Source: CAVSEK01 sp963726975
Lineage (GTDB): Bacteria > Actinomycetota > Actinomycetes > Mycobacteriales > SCTD01
Direction of reading: 5' to 3'
NCBI GenBank assembly: GCA_963726975.1
Contig: CAVSEK010000001.1
Location: 1-64,000, forward strand
Length of the DNA stretch: 64,000 nucleotides
The position numbers and the translations under genes are program-made. A model generated the notes under the pieces. That model did not search any database. It was not told where the DNA came from and saw nothing but the letters and a program-made list of their open reading frames with translations. Positions 56,234-64,000 of the stretch are shown in pieces; position 1 is the first letter of the stretch; every line of letters begins with the position of its first letter.

Positions 56234-56746
56234 CTAGTGCGTGCCGGTGCTCTGGACCTCGTCGGCGCCGGCACCGTGCGCCGGCGCCTCGGCCGAGCCC
56301 GCCACCGCGTCGGAGCGGCGGGCGAGCTCGCCCTCCTTGCGCTCGGCGATCGACAGCGCCTCGCGGCGCCCGGCGGCGTCGGCGATCTGCCGCAGCCCCT
56401 CGACGACGCCCCCCACCAGGTCGCCCCCGCCGAAGGCCGTGGTCATCGACAGGACCGCGAGCGCGCAGACCCGGTCGGGCACGCGCCGCTTGATGCCCGG
56501 CCCGGTGACGACCTCCACGCGGCGCTGACCCGGGGCGACGACGACGAGCACCGCGGTGTCGGCGCGGGGGCCCAGCGCGGCGTGCAGCCGCTCGCAGCCG
56601 GCCGAGAAGCCCGACAGGTCCTCGAGGTCGAGGTCGCCCACGAGCACGGACACGTCCAGCCCGTTCTGCTCACGGATGACCCGCAGGTCCTCCTCGATGC
56701 GCTCCTGCGCGCGGGGCGACAGCCCCGAGCCGCTACCAGCTGCCAC
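56234..56746 (-). CDS. DUF5130 (TPM-like) protein
   Basis: 170 aa, resembling the DUF5130 family restricted to actinomycetes (RIEEDLRVIREQNGLDVSVLVGDLD, VEVVTGPGIKRRVPDRVCALAVLSMTTAFGGGDLVGGVVEGLRQIAD). No catalytic residues are known. It overlaps the upstream membrane protein gene by 14 bases and has GGAGAGG before its GTG, so the two are coupled. Confidence 0.82.
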   Translation of the reverse strand: MAAGSGSGLSPRAQERIEEDLRVIREQNGLDVSVLVGDLDLEDLSGFSAGCERLHAALGPRADTAVLVVVAPGQRRVEVVTGPGIKRRVPDRVCALAVLSMTTAFGGGDLVGGVVEGLRQIADAAGRREALSIAERKEGELARRSDAVAGSAEAPAHGAGADEVQSTGTH

Positions 56747-57149
56747 GAGCCCCGCCTCTCCCGTGCGTGCCGTGCTCGGTCGTCTCGACGGCCGCCACGG
56801 GGTCGGGCGGTCCGGCGAACCACACCGGAGGGGCGGTCCAGCCCTTGGCCGGGCGGTAGCGGTCGGCCTTGACGAAGCCCGGCAGCAGCACGACGGCGGC
56901 GATGAGCAGCAGCGACACGAGCGGGACGACGACGAACAGCAGGACCGCCTCGCCGGTCGAGGTGCCTGCGCTGGTGTCGGCGCCCTCGGAGGGCCCGAGG
57001 CGGTCGTTGGCGGCGAGGGCCGGGCCGGCGGTGAGCAGGCCGGTCAGCACCGCGGTGCCCACGGCGGTGCTCAGGGCGGTCAGCGCCGCGGCGCCACCGG
57101 CCAGGACGGGGCGGCGGGGCGCGGCGCTCCGGGCGCGTCGGGGGTTCAC
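56733..57149 (-). CDS. Small two-helix membrane protein, unknown
   Basis: 138 aa. An N-terminal helix ending ALAAND could be a signal peptide (~16-46). A second helix follows at ~65-92 (VLLFVVVPLVSLLLIAAVVLLPGFV), then a proline/tryptophan-rich cytoplasmic tail (RYRPAKGWTAPPVWFAGPPDP). Paired with DUF5130 and near pepN, as in other actinomycetes. GTG at 57149 with GAGGAG upstream. Function unknown. Confidence 0.75.
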   Translation of the reverse strand: MNPRRARSAAPRRPVLAGGAAALTALSTAVGTAVLTGLLTAGPALAANDRLGPSEGADTSAGTSTGEAVLLFVVVPLVSLLLIAAVVLLPGFVKADRYRPAKGWTAPPVWFAGPPDPVAAVETTEHGTHGRGGARGSW

Positions 57150-57210
57150 GGTCTCCTCGGGTCGTCGTCGGCGAGGGGGTCGGCCGGGGATCGGGAGCGA
57201 CGGGGGCAAC

Positions 57211-59271
57211 CTACCGCCCGCCCCTCGTGCCCCGGTCGAGCACCTCGGCGAGCCGGCGCACGCCGGGGGCGTCGAGCAGCTCCTCGAGGCCGAGCGGCCG
57301 CCCGTCGCCGTCCGCGACCGGGAGCCGCCAGTTGGGGTACTCGTCCACGGTGCCCGGCAGGTTGGGCTGGCGCACGTCGCCCACCGCGTCGCCCAGCGCC
57401 GCGAGGACGACCCGGCACGGCGACGCCGCCAGCGCCGCGTGCATCGCCACGGGGACGTCCCCGCCGCACTGCTCGAGCAGCCCCTGCTCCTCGAGCATCG
57501 CGAGGACGGCGGCCCGCTCGCGCTGCGCCCGCTCGCGCTCCTGCTCGACGGGAACGCCCAGCTGGCCGAGCTCGTCGCGCACCCGCACGTGCTCCTCGGC
57601 GAGGAAGCCCGCCGCCGTCGGCAGGTCGTGCGTGGTGACGCTGGCCATCGCCTCGGTCCGCCACTGCCCCGGCGGGACGACGGCGCCGTCGTCCTCGGTC
57701 TCGAACCACAGCACCGCACTGCCCAGGACCCCCGCGCGGTCGAGCGTCGTGCGCACCCGGTCCTCGACGGTCCCGAGGTCCTCCCCCACGACGAGCGCGC
57801 CGGCGCGCACCGCTTCGAGGGCGAGCACCCCGACGAGGGCGTCGGCGTCGTACGACACGTAGGTGCCCTCGGCGGCGGACGCGCCCTGCGGCACCCACCA
57901 CAGCCGGAACAGGCCCATGACGTGGTCGATGCGCAGCCCGCCGGCGTGCCGGAGCACGCCGCGCACCATCTCGCGGAAGGGCTCGTACGCCGCCTCGCGC
58001 AGCCGGTCGGGCCGCCACGGCGGCAGCCCCCAGTCCTGGCCCTGCTGGTTGAAGGAGTCGGGGGGCGCGCCGACCGTGGTCGTCATGGCGAGGGCGTCCT
58101 GCAGCGCCCAGGCGTCGGCGCCCCCGGCGTCCACGCCGACGGCGAGGTCGTGCACGACGCCGACCGCCATGCCCCCGGCGGACCGGGCGGTCGCGGCGAG
58201 CTGCTCGTCGACGAGCAGCTGCACCCAGCACCAGAAGGACACCCGCTCGGCGAGCTCCTCACGGGCCGCGGCGGCGCCCGCGCCGTCGGGCCGACGCAGG
58301 TCGTCGGGCCACTGCTGCCAGGGCGAGCCGTGCCGCTCGGCGAGCGCGCAGAACAGCGCGAAGCCCTCGAGCGGCTCGCCGTGCTCGCGCCGGAAGGCCG
58401 CGAGGTCGTCCTGGCGGGCGTGCGGCCAGAGCAGCTCGAGCGCGGCGAGCTTGGCCGTCCACGCGGGGTCGCGCTCGACCCGGTCGGCGGGGGTCGGCGG
58501 GCGCAGCGCCGCGACGGCGTCGCGCACGTCCTGCGGCGCGGCGGCGTGCTCGGGCACGTCCTCGACGCGCAGCCACACCGGCGAGCGGAAGCGGCGGCTG
58601 GACGGGGAGTAGGGCGACGGGGTCAGGGGCAGCACCGGCGTCTCGGCGTGCAGCGGGTTCGCCAGGACCACGCCGCCGCCCTGCGCGGCCGTGCGCTCGA
58701 CGACCGTCCGCAGGTCGGCGTAGTCGCCGACCCCCCACGACCCCTCGCTGCGCAGGGCGTACAGCTGCACCATCCATCCCCAGGTGCGCGACAGGTCCGG
58801 CGGCAGGTCGATGCGGTCGGGCACCACGGCGAGCGGGCAGGTGGCCCCGTCCGCCTCCAGCCGGTGCCAGCCCAGCGGGAGGTCCGGCAGCGCGGCGCGC
58901 CGCAGCACGCGCTCGCCGTGCTCCTCGACGACGTCACCGGGGGCGAGCTGCTGCCGCGTCCCGTCCTCGAGCACGACGACGAGCTCGACCGGGTCGCCCG
59001 CCGCGGTGCGGACCTCGACGGGCGAGGCGGCCAGGTCCGCCCGCCGCACGACGAGCACCGGCGGCAGCGCGCGCTCCCACGGCGCCTCGCGCAGCTGCTC
59101 CAGGGCCTGCCGGCGCGCCGCGTCGTCGACGGCGTCGAGCCCGAGGGCGCCGAGCGCGGCGACCACCGCCGCCTCTGCGACCTCGACCCGCTCGCCGGAC
59201 CAGTCGAGGTAGGACGTGGCGACGCCCGAGGCGTCGGCGAGCTCGGTCAGCGACGGGTCCAGGGCAGGCAC
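57211..59271 (-). CDS. malQ: 4-alpha-glucanotransferase
   Basis: 686 aa GH77 amylomaltase. An actinobacterial N-terminal extension (~1-150) is followed by the catalytic barrel: GDYADLRTVVERTAAQGGGVVLANPLHAETP, PSPYSPSSRRFRSPVWLRVED, GGLRIDHVMGLFRLWWVP (nucleophile Asp), VGEDLGTVEDRVR (acid/base Glu) and SVTTHDLPTAAGFLAEE. It disproportionates malto-oligosaccharides. The GTG at 59271 is the best start by homology. Confidence 0.93.
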   Translation of the reverse strand: MPALDPSLTELADASGVATSYLDWSGERVEVAEAAVVAALGALGLDAVDDAARRQALEQLREAPWERALPPVLVVRRADLAASPVEVRTAAGDPVELVVVLEDGTRQQLAPGDVVEEHGERVLRRAALPDLPLGWHRLEADGATCPLAVVPDRIDLPPDLSRTWGWMVQLYALRSEGSWGVGDYADLRTVVERTAAQGGGVVLANPLHAETPVLPLTPSPYSPSSRRFRSPVWLRVEDVPEHAAAPQDVRDAVAALRPPTPADRVERDPAWTAKLAALELLWPHARQDDLAAFRREHGEPLEGFALFCALAERHGSPWQQWPDDLRRPDGAGAAAAREELAERVSFWCWVQLLVDEQLAATARSAGGMAVGVVHDLAVGVDAGGADAWALQDALAMTTTVGAPPDSFNQQGQDWGLPPWRPDRLREAAYEPFREMVRGVLRHAGGLRIDHVMGLFRLWWVPQGASAAEGTYVSYDADALVGVLALEAVRAGALVVGEDLGTVEDRVRTTLDRAGVLGSAVLWFETEDDGAVVPPGQWRTEAMASVTTHDLPTAAGFLAEEHVRVRDELGQLGVPVEQERERAQRERAAVLAMLEEQGLLEQCGGDVPVAMHAALAASPCRVVLAALGDAVGDVRQPNLPGTVDEYPNWRLPVADGDGRPLGLEELLDAPGVRRLAEVLDRGTRGGR

Positions 59272-59356
59272 GCCCCGTGCCTGCCCCGCGCCGCGACGAC
59301 TACCCGTCCGGCGGGGAGCCGGTCGGCAGCCGGGCGAGGAGCACGAGCGCCGCGCA

Positions 59357-59374
59357 GCACCCCCTCGGGGGTGC
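59357..59374 (-). terminator. Hairpin between the amidase gene and malQ
   Basis: GCACCCCC-TC-GGGGGTGC, perfect 8-bp stem 25 bases after the amidase stop. A 2-nt loop is tight, so the real structure may open one or two pairs. Confidence 0.5.
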
Positions 59375-59399
59375 GGGCGGGCCAGGGCGGCCGGCTCGG

Positions 59400-60794
59400 T
59401 CAGGCGTGCCACGCCGGCGGGTGCCGGTCGGCCCACGGCCGGGCCGCCTCCAGCTGGGCCGAGAGCCGGAGCAGGGTGACCTCGTCGGCGGGGCGGCCGA
59501 CGAGCATGACGCCGATGGGCAGGCCGTCGGGCGAGGTGTGCAGCGGCAGGCTGACCGCTGGTTGCCCGCTGGCGTTGAACTGCGCGGTGAACGGCGTCCA
59601 GCGCTTCATCCGCTCGAACTCCTCGGCGGGCCCGACCTCGCTGAACCAGCCGACCGGCACCGGGGGTGCGGCCAGCGTCGGCAGGAGCAGGACGTCGTAC
59701 GGCGCGGTGGCCCGGACGGCCCGGCGGGTCGCGGCCTGCACCGCCGCGACGGCGGCGAGGTAGGCCGGGGCGCTCGTCGCCCGGCCGCGCTCGCGCAACC
59801 AGCGGGTGAGCGGCCGCAGCAGCTCCTCGCGCTCGGGCGGCACCGGCGCCACCGCCGCGCTCGCCGCCCACAGCACCTCGAAGGCCGGCACGATCTCGGG
59901 GCCGAAGGGCGGGTCGACGTCCTCCACGTCGTGGCCCAGCTCCTCGAGCAGGGCGCTCGCGGCGTCGTACGCCTCGACGACGTGCGGGTGCACCACGGCA
60001 CCGTCGACCGGGGGCGTGCGCGTCCGGCCGACCCGCAGCCGACCCGGCGGCTGCCCGCAGGCCTGCAGGAAGGGCGACGACGGCGGCGGCGCCCAGTGCG
60101 GGTCGCCGGCGGACGGGCCGGCCAGCACGTCGAGCAGGGCGGCGGCGTCGCGCACCGTGCGGGCGAGCGGCCCGTCCCACGACAGCCCGGTCAGGTCGCC
60201 GCCGACCGGGCCGCGGCTGATCCGGCCGCGGGCGACCTTGAGGCCGACCAGCCCGTTGACGCTCCCGGGGATGCGCAGCGACCCCCCGCCGTCCGACCCC
60301 TGCGCCAGCGCGACGAGCCCCGCGGCGACGGCGGCGCCGGCCCCGCCGCTGCTCCCGCCCGCGGACAGGGCGGGGTCCCAGGGGTTGCGCGTCGGCGGGC
60401 CGACGTCGGTCTCGGTGTAGCAGGGCAGGCCGAGCTCCGGCGTGGCGGTCTTGCCGAGGCTGACCAGCCCGGCGTCGCGCAGCCGCTCGACGACGACGTC
60501 CGACACCCCGGGCACGAAGCCCTGCAGGGCCCGCGACCCGAAGCCGGTCGGCACGCCGGCCACGAGGTTGAGGTCCTTGACCGCCGTGGGCACCCCGGCG
60601 AGCGGTCCGTCGGGCAGGGGCCCCTCGGCCTGCGTCCTCGCCGCCTCGAGGGTGAGCGTGACGAACGCGCCGAGCTCGCCGTCGAGCCGCTCGACCCGGG
60701 CGGCGCAGTGCTCGAGCAGCTCGCGGGCCGACACCTCCCCGGAGCGCACGGCTGCGCCCTGCTCGAGGGCGGTCAGGTCGTGCAGCTGCGCCAT
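59400..60794 (-). CDS. Amidase signature family protein
   Basis: 464 aa. The Ser-cisSer-Lys triad is visible: Lys in TAVKDLNLVAG (~res 70), the cis-Ser segment SAGGSSGGAG and the nucleophile in QGSDGGGSLRIPG. The substrate cannot be told; it is not GatA-like in context. TACGGT lies seven bases before the ATG. As sequenced, the upstream HNH gene reads into it through a frameshift, a false fusion. Confidence 0.9.
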   Translation of the reverse strand: MAQLHDLTALEQGAAVRSGEVSARELLEHCAARVERLDGELGAFVTLTLEAARTQAEGPLPDGPLAGVPTAVKDLNLVAGVPTGFGSRALQGFVPGVSDVVVERLRDAGLVSLGKTATPELGLPCYTETDVGPPTRNPWDPALSAGGSSGGAGAAVAAGLVALAQGSDGGGSLRIPGSVNGLVGLKVARGRISRGPVGGDLTGLSWDGPLARTVRDAAALLDVLAGPSAGDPHWAPPPSSPFLQACGQPPGRLRVGRTRTPPVDGAVVHPHVVEAYDAASALLEELGHDVEDVDPPFGPEIVPAFEVLWAASAAVAPVPPEREELLRPLTRWLRERGRATSAPAYLAAVAAVQAATRRAVRATAPYDVLLLPTLAAPPVPVGWFSEVGPAEEFERMKRWTPFTAQFNASGQPAVSLPLHTSPDGLPIGVMLVGRPADEVTLLRLSAQLEAARPWADRHPPAWHA

Positions 60795-60801
60795 GCGGCG
60801 C

Positions 60802-60807
60802 ACCGTA
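60802..60807 (-). promoter_or_regulatory. -10 box TACGGT of the leaderless amidase gene
   Basis: TACGGT on the minus strand, seven bases before the amidase ATG. Confidence 0.4.
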
Positions 60808-60838
60808 GCCCCGGCACCGGACCCGGCGCCCGGTGCAC

Positions 60839-61364
60839 CTACGCCGGCTCCTCCAGGTCGGCGAGCGGCGGCAGCCCGTCGAGCCACGGCCGCCACAGCG
60901 GGTCGAGCCGGCGGGCGCCCGACCACCCGCCACGCGGCCCCGCTCGGGGCGACGGGTGCGCGCCGCAGCCGCCAGCCCATGTCGGCGACCGCGCGGTCGG
61001 CCTTGACGTGGTTGCACCGCCCGCAGGCCGAGACGACGTTGTCCCAGGTGTGCGGGCCGCCCCGGCTGCGCGGCACGACGTGGTCGAGGCTGGTCGCCGT
61101 CGCGCCGCAGTAGACGCAGCGCCCGCCGTCGCGCGCGAAGACCGCCTTGCGGGTCAGCGGGACCTGCGCCCGGAAGGGCACCCGCACGTACCGCGACAGC
61201 CGCACGACCGACGGCACGGCCACCTCGGCCCGCTCGCTGTGCAGGACGTCCCCGGTCCCGATGACCACGACGGCCTTGTCGGTGAGGACCAGGACCACGG
61301 CCCGGCGGCCCGGGACGACGCACAGCGGCTCGTAGGTCGCGTTGAGCACCAGCGCCTCGACCAT
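60839..61364 (-). pseudogene. HNH endonuclease, frameshifted at its C-terminus
   Basis: McrA-like HNH protein: MVEALVLNATYEPLCVVPGRRAVVL, two zinc CxxC pairs (CVYC, CGRC) and the HNH core LDHVVPRSRGGPHTWDNVV. The family ends with a segment like RRLDPLWRPWLDGLPPL, found here in another frame after VVGR (near 60913-60921). One extra base in a C/G run explains it; the span 60839-61364 is one base over a multiple of three. Corrected length ~174 aa. Since the catalytic core is intact, the gene may still work or may simply be mis-sequenced. AGGAGG precedes the ATG. Confidence 0.85.
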
Positions 61365-61402
61365 GCCGCCTCCTGCGCGGGAGTCTGACCGATCGCACCG
61401 GG

Positions 61403-61867
61403 ATGCGCCACGTGCTTCGCGCCGCGACCATGCGCGGTGTGCTCCTGCTCGTCGTCCACCTCGCCGCCGTCGCCTACCTCACCGGCCTCACCTGGCTGGT
61501 GCAGCTCGTCGTCTACCCGTCCTTCCGCACCGTCGGCCCGACCGCGGCCTGGCCCGCCTTCCACGACGCGCACGCCCGCGGGACGGCGTACGCCGTGGGC
61601 CTGCCGTGGGCGGCCCAGGGGGCGACGCTCGCCGCGCTGCTCGTCGACCGGCCGCGCGGCGTGCCGCTCGCGCTCGTGCTGGCCGCCGGCGCCCTCGGGC
61701 TGGCCACCGTCCTGCTCACGGTCGGGCGGGCGGTGCCGCTGCACGGACGGCTGCAGCCGTACGACGCCGGGTTCGTGACGCAGCTGCTGCGGGCCTCGGC
61801 CTGGCGCACCGCCGCCTGGACCGCGGGGCTCGTCACCGCCGCCGCCATGCTGCTGACGGCGGGCTGA
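61403..61867 (+). CDS. Four-helix membrane protein, unknown
   Basis: 154 aa with four predicted membrane helices (~10-35, 65-80, 87-107, 130-152) and a conserved-looking WLVQLVVYPSFRTVGPTAAWPAFHDAHARG loop. I do not recognise the family; layout is like small DUF1772-type membrane proteins. ATG at 61403 or 61430. Its stop lies inside a tandem repeat. Confidence 0.65.
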   Translation: MRHVLRAATMRGVLLLVVHLAAVAYLTGLTWLVQLVVYPSFRTVGPTAAWPAFHDAHARGTAYAVGLPWAAQGATLAALLVDRPRGVPLALVLAAGALGLATVLLTVGRAVPLHGRLQPYDAGFVTQLLRASAWRTAAWTAGLVTAAAMLLTAG

Positions 61868-61890
61868 CGGCGGGCTGACGGCGGGCTGGC
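61854..61890. repeat. 11-bp tandem repeat over a stop codon
   Basis: CTGACGGCGGG repeated three times, with a decayed fourth unit. TGA occurs at 61854, 61865 (the real stop) and 61876, one in each frame. Confidence 0.8.
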
Positions 61891-61905
61891 GGTGCGCGGG
61901 TGACC

Positions 61906-61911
61906 TAGCGT
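61906..61911 (+). promoter_or_regulatory. -10 box TAGCGT of the leaderless peptidase gene
   Basis: TAGCGT six bases before the GTG at 61918. Confidence 0.45.
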
Positions 61912-61917
61912 CGGGAC

Positions 61918-63949
61918 GTGCCGCGCTACCCCGACGCCCGCCGCGAGGACCTCGTCGAGCAGCTGCACGGCCGCGCGGTGGCCGACCCGTACCGGTGGCT
62001 GGAGGACCCCACCTCGCCGGAGACCCTGGCCTGGCGGGCGGCGCAGGACGCCCTGTGCGCGGACCACCTGGCCGGGCTGCCCGGGCGGGACCGGCTCGCC
62101 GCCGGTCTCGAGGGGCTGCTGCGCGCCGGCGCGGTCGGGACCCCGGCGTGGCGCGCGGGGCGGCCGTTCTGGACCCGGCGCGACCCCGGGCAGGAGCACG
62201 CGGTGCTGTGGACCCGGGACGCCGACGGCGCCGAGCGGGCGCTCGTGGACGTCGGCGCCCTCGACCCGTCGGGCGCGACGACGCTGGACGCCTGGGCGCC
62301 GAGCAAGGAGGGGACCCGGCTGGCGTACCAGACCTCGACCGGCGGCGACGAGGAGTCGCTGCTGCGGGTGCTCGACGTCGCGACCGGTGCGGTGCTCGAG
62401 GGGCCGGTCGACCGGTGCCGCTACTCCCCCGTCGCGTGGGAGCCCGGCGGCGGGGCCTTCTTCTACGTGCGTCGGCAGCCGCCCGGCAGCGTGCCCGCCG
62501 GCGAGGAGCAGTTCCACCGCCGGGTGCGGCGGCACGTCGTCGGCACGCCCTTCGACGACGACCCGCAGGTCTGGGGCGAGGGGCTCGACCCGACGCACTA
62601 CTACGGCTGCTCGGTCTCGCGCGACGGCCGCTGGCTGCTGCTGTCCGCCAGCGCGGGCACGGCGCCGCGCGACGACGTGTGGCTCGCGGACCTCACCGCC
62701 GGAGGTCCTCCCGAGCCCGTCCAGGTCGGGGTCGACGCGCGCTGCGCCGCCGAGATCGGGCTGGACGGGCGGCTCTGGCTGCTCACCGACCGCGACGCCC
62801 CCCGCGGGCGGCTGTGCGTGGCCGACCCCGGGCGCCCCCGCGACTGGCGCACGGTCGTGCCCGAGGACGCCGAGGCGGTCCTCGAGGACGCGCTGCAGCT
62901 CGCGGGCGGCCGCCTCGCGGTGCTGCGCAGCCGGCACGCGGTGAGCGAGCTCGAGGTCGACGGCGTGCCGGTGCCGCTGCCCGGGCTGGGCACCGCCCTC
63001 GGGCTGTCCGGCCACCCCGAGGGCGGGTCGGAGCTGTGGTTCGGCTGGACGACGACGACCACCCCGCCGCAGGTGCACCACCTCGACGTCGGCACCGGCG
63101 AGCGCGCGCCTGTGGGCGCAGGCGCCCGGGGCCGGGCCGGCGCCGCTGGTCAGCGCCCGCGTCGTCGAGGTCGTGTCGGCGGACGGCACGACCGTGCGGG
63201 CGCAGGTGCTCTCGCCCGCGGACGGCCCGGACCGGCCCCGCCCGACCGTCCTCTACGGCTACGGCGGCTTCTCGGTCCCGCTGTCGCCGGGCTGGACGCC
63301 GAGCGCGCTCGCCTGGGTCGCGGCGGGGGGCGTGTGGGTCGTGGCCAACCTGCGTGGCGGCTCGGAGGAGGGCGAGGCCTGGCACCGGGCGGGCATGCGC
63401 GAGCACAAGCAGAACGTCTTCGACGACCTCGCCGCCGTCGCCGACGCCCTCGTGCGCGACGGCTGGACGACGCCGGAGCAGCTCGGGCTCTACGGCGGGA
63501 GCAACGGCGGGCTGCTCGTCGGCGCCGCGCTGACCCAGCGCCCGGCCGCCTGCGCCGCCGTCGTCTGCTCGGCACCGCTGCTCGACATGGTCCGCTACGA
63601 GCGCTCCGGCCTCGGTCGCACGTGGTCCGACGAGTACGGCACCGCCGACGACCCCGTCGAGCTGGGGTGGCTGCTGTCGTACTCCCCGTACCACGCGGTG
63701 CGGCCCGGCACCGCCTACCCCGCGGTCCTGTTCACCGTCTTCGACGGGGACTCGCGGGTCGACCCGCTGCACGCCCGCAAGACGTGCGCGGCGCTGCAGG
63801 CGGCGACGACGTCGGCGCGGCCGGTCCTGCTGCGCGACGAGGAGGACGTCGGGCACGGCGCCCGGTCCGTGACGCGCACGCTCGGCCTGTCGGTGGACGT
63901 GCTGGCCTTCCTCGCCGCCCACACCGGGCTCGACCTGGCGGAGGGCTGA
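61918..63949 (+). pseudogene. Prolyl oligopeptidase family serine peptidase (S9), frameshifted
   Basis: A beta-propeller N-terminal domain (start PRYPDARREDLVEQLHG, VADPYRWLEDPTS) and an alpha/beta-hydrolase C-terminal domain. The catalytic triad is in YGGSNGGLLVGA (Ser), DGDSRVDPLHA (Asp) and DVGHGAR (His). Near 63100-63112 the frame shifts by one inserted base: HHLDVGTGER is followed in the next frame by LWAQAPGAGPAPLVSARVVEVVSADG. The span is one base over a multiple of three; corrected length ~676 aa, normal for the family. All active-site parts are present, so a sequencing error is likely. Confidence 0.87.
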
Positions 63950-63952
63950 GCC

Positions 63953-64000
63953 GTGGTGCACGTCGACGCCCGCCGGCGCCCCGTCGCCGCCCCTCCCGAC
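63953..64000 (+). CDS. Start of a further gene, cut by the window edge
   Basis: GTG at 63953, six bases after a GGAGGG ribosome site and three after the peptidase stop. The 16 visible codons (VVHVDARRRPVAAP...) are too few to identify. Confidence 0.35.
   Translation, partial: MVHVDARRRPVAAPPD

Noticed and set aside
59400..61364. HNH-amidase fusion protein
   Set aside because: Caused by one extra base; both proteins have family-typical ends and the amidase has its own start.

Overview
The window is a stretch of ordinary chromosome from a very GC-rich actinomycete. Most codons end in G or C, GTG starts are common, and the gene order is typical of Actinomycetota: rsfS-LCP-nadD; proA-proB-obgE-rpmA-rplU-rne; the radical-SAM/TIGR03936 pair; rodA-pbp2-mreD-mreC-mreB-ndk-folC-valS; clpX-clpP2-clpP1-tig. 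An environmental Kineosporiales- or Frankiales-like organism would fit, but I cannot name a genus. I see no prophage, insertion sequence, CRISPR array, rRNA operon or recognisable defence island.

Layout. 1-7252: a membrane diguanylate cyclase, tRNA-Ala(GGC), a histidine phosphatase with rsfS, an LCP/LytR_C protein, nadD, and a MoxR ATPase/VWA pair. 7355-15959: a glycolate/glyoxylate module on the minus strand (iclR, then aceB-glcD-glcE-glcF-lctP). Glycolate or lactate would enter through the permease, be oxidised to glyoxylate by GlcDEF, and be condensed with acetyl-CoA to malate by AceB. An IclR-type regulator and two palindromes lie directly upstream of aceB. 15967-18909: a membrane-anchored endonuclease/exonuclease/phosphatase protein and two NAD(P)-dependent oxidoreductases. 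18983-30137: proline biosynthesis, Obg, L27, L21, RNase E/G with a very long disordered N-terminus, and two radical-SAM-linked proteins. 30237-31569: a DUF559-type protein and a 364-bp gene-free stretch with three copies of a palindromic 49-bp repeat. 31570-41670: the cell-elongation operon, then ndk, folC and valS. 41711-46854: a thioesterase and the Clp/trigger-factor proteostasis block. 46931-47102: head-to-head tRNA-Pro(TGG) and tRNA-Gly(TCC). 47156-64000: mixed metabolism and repair (hydroxyacid-oxoacid transhydrogenase, aat, PP2C phosphatase, Nei glycosylase, rpiB, DUF429, DsbA-like, pepN, DUF5130, malQ, amidase, HNH endonuclease, prolyl oligopeptidase).

Two themes stand out. First, at least seven single-base indels in G/C runs break nadD (twice, compensating), glcE, an EEP-family gene, rne, an HNH gene and a prolyl oligopeptidase. 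The pattern looks more like sequencing error than decay, and it creates false fusions and wrong ends. Second, many genes carry a TANNNT -10 box 6-8 bases before the start codon, which points to leaderless mRNAs.

No clearly new biological system is visible. The best candidates for follow-up are the three-copy palindromic repeat, two out-of-frame tandem repeats that place TGA in all three frames at gene ends, and the IclR operator candidates.
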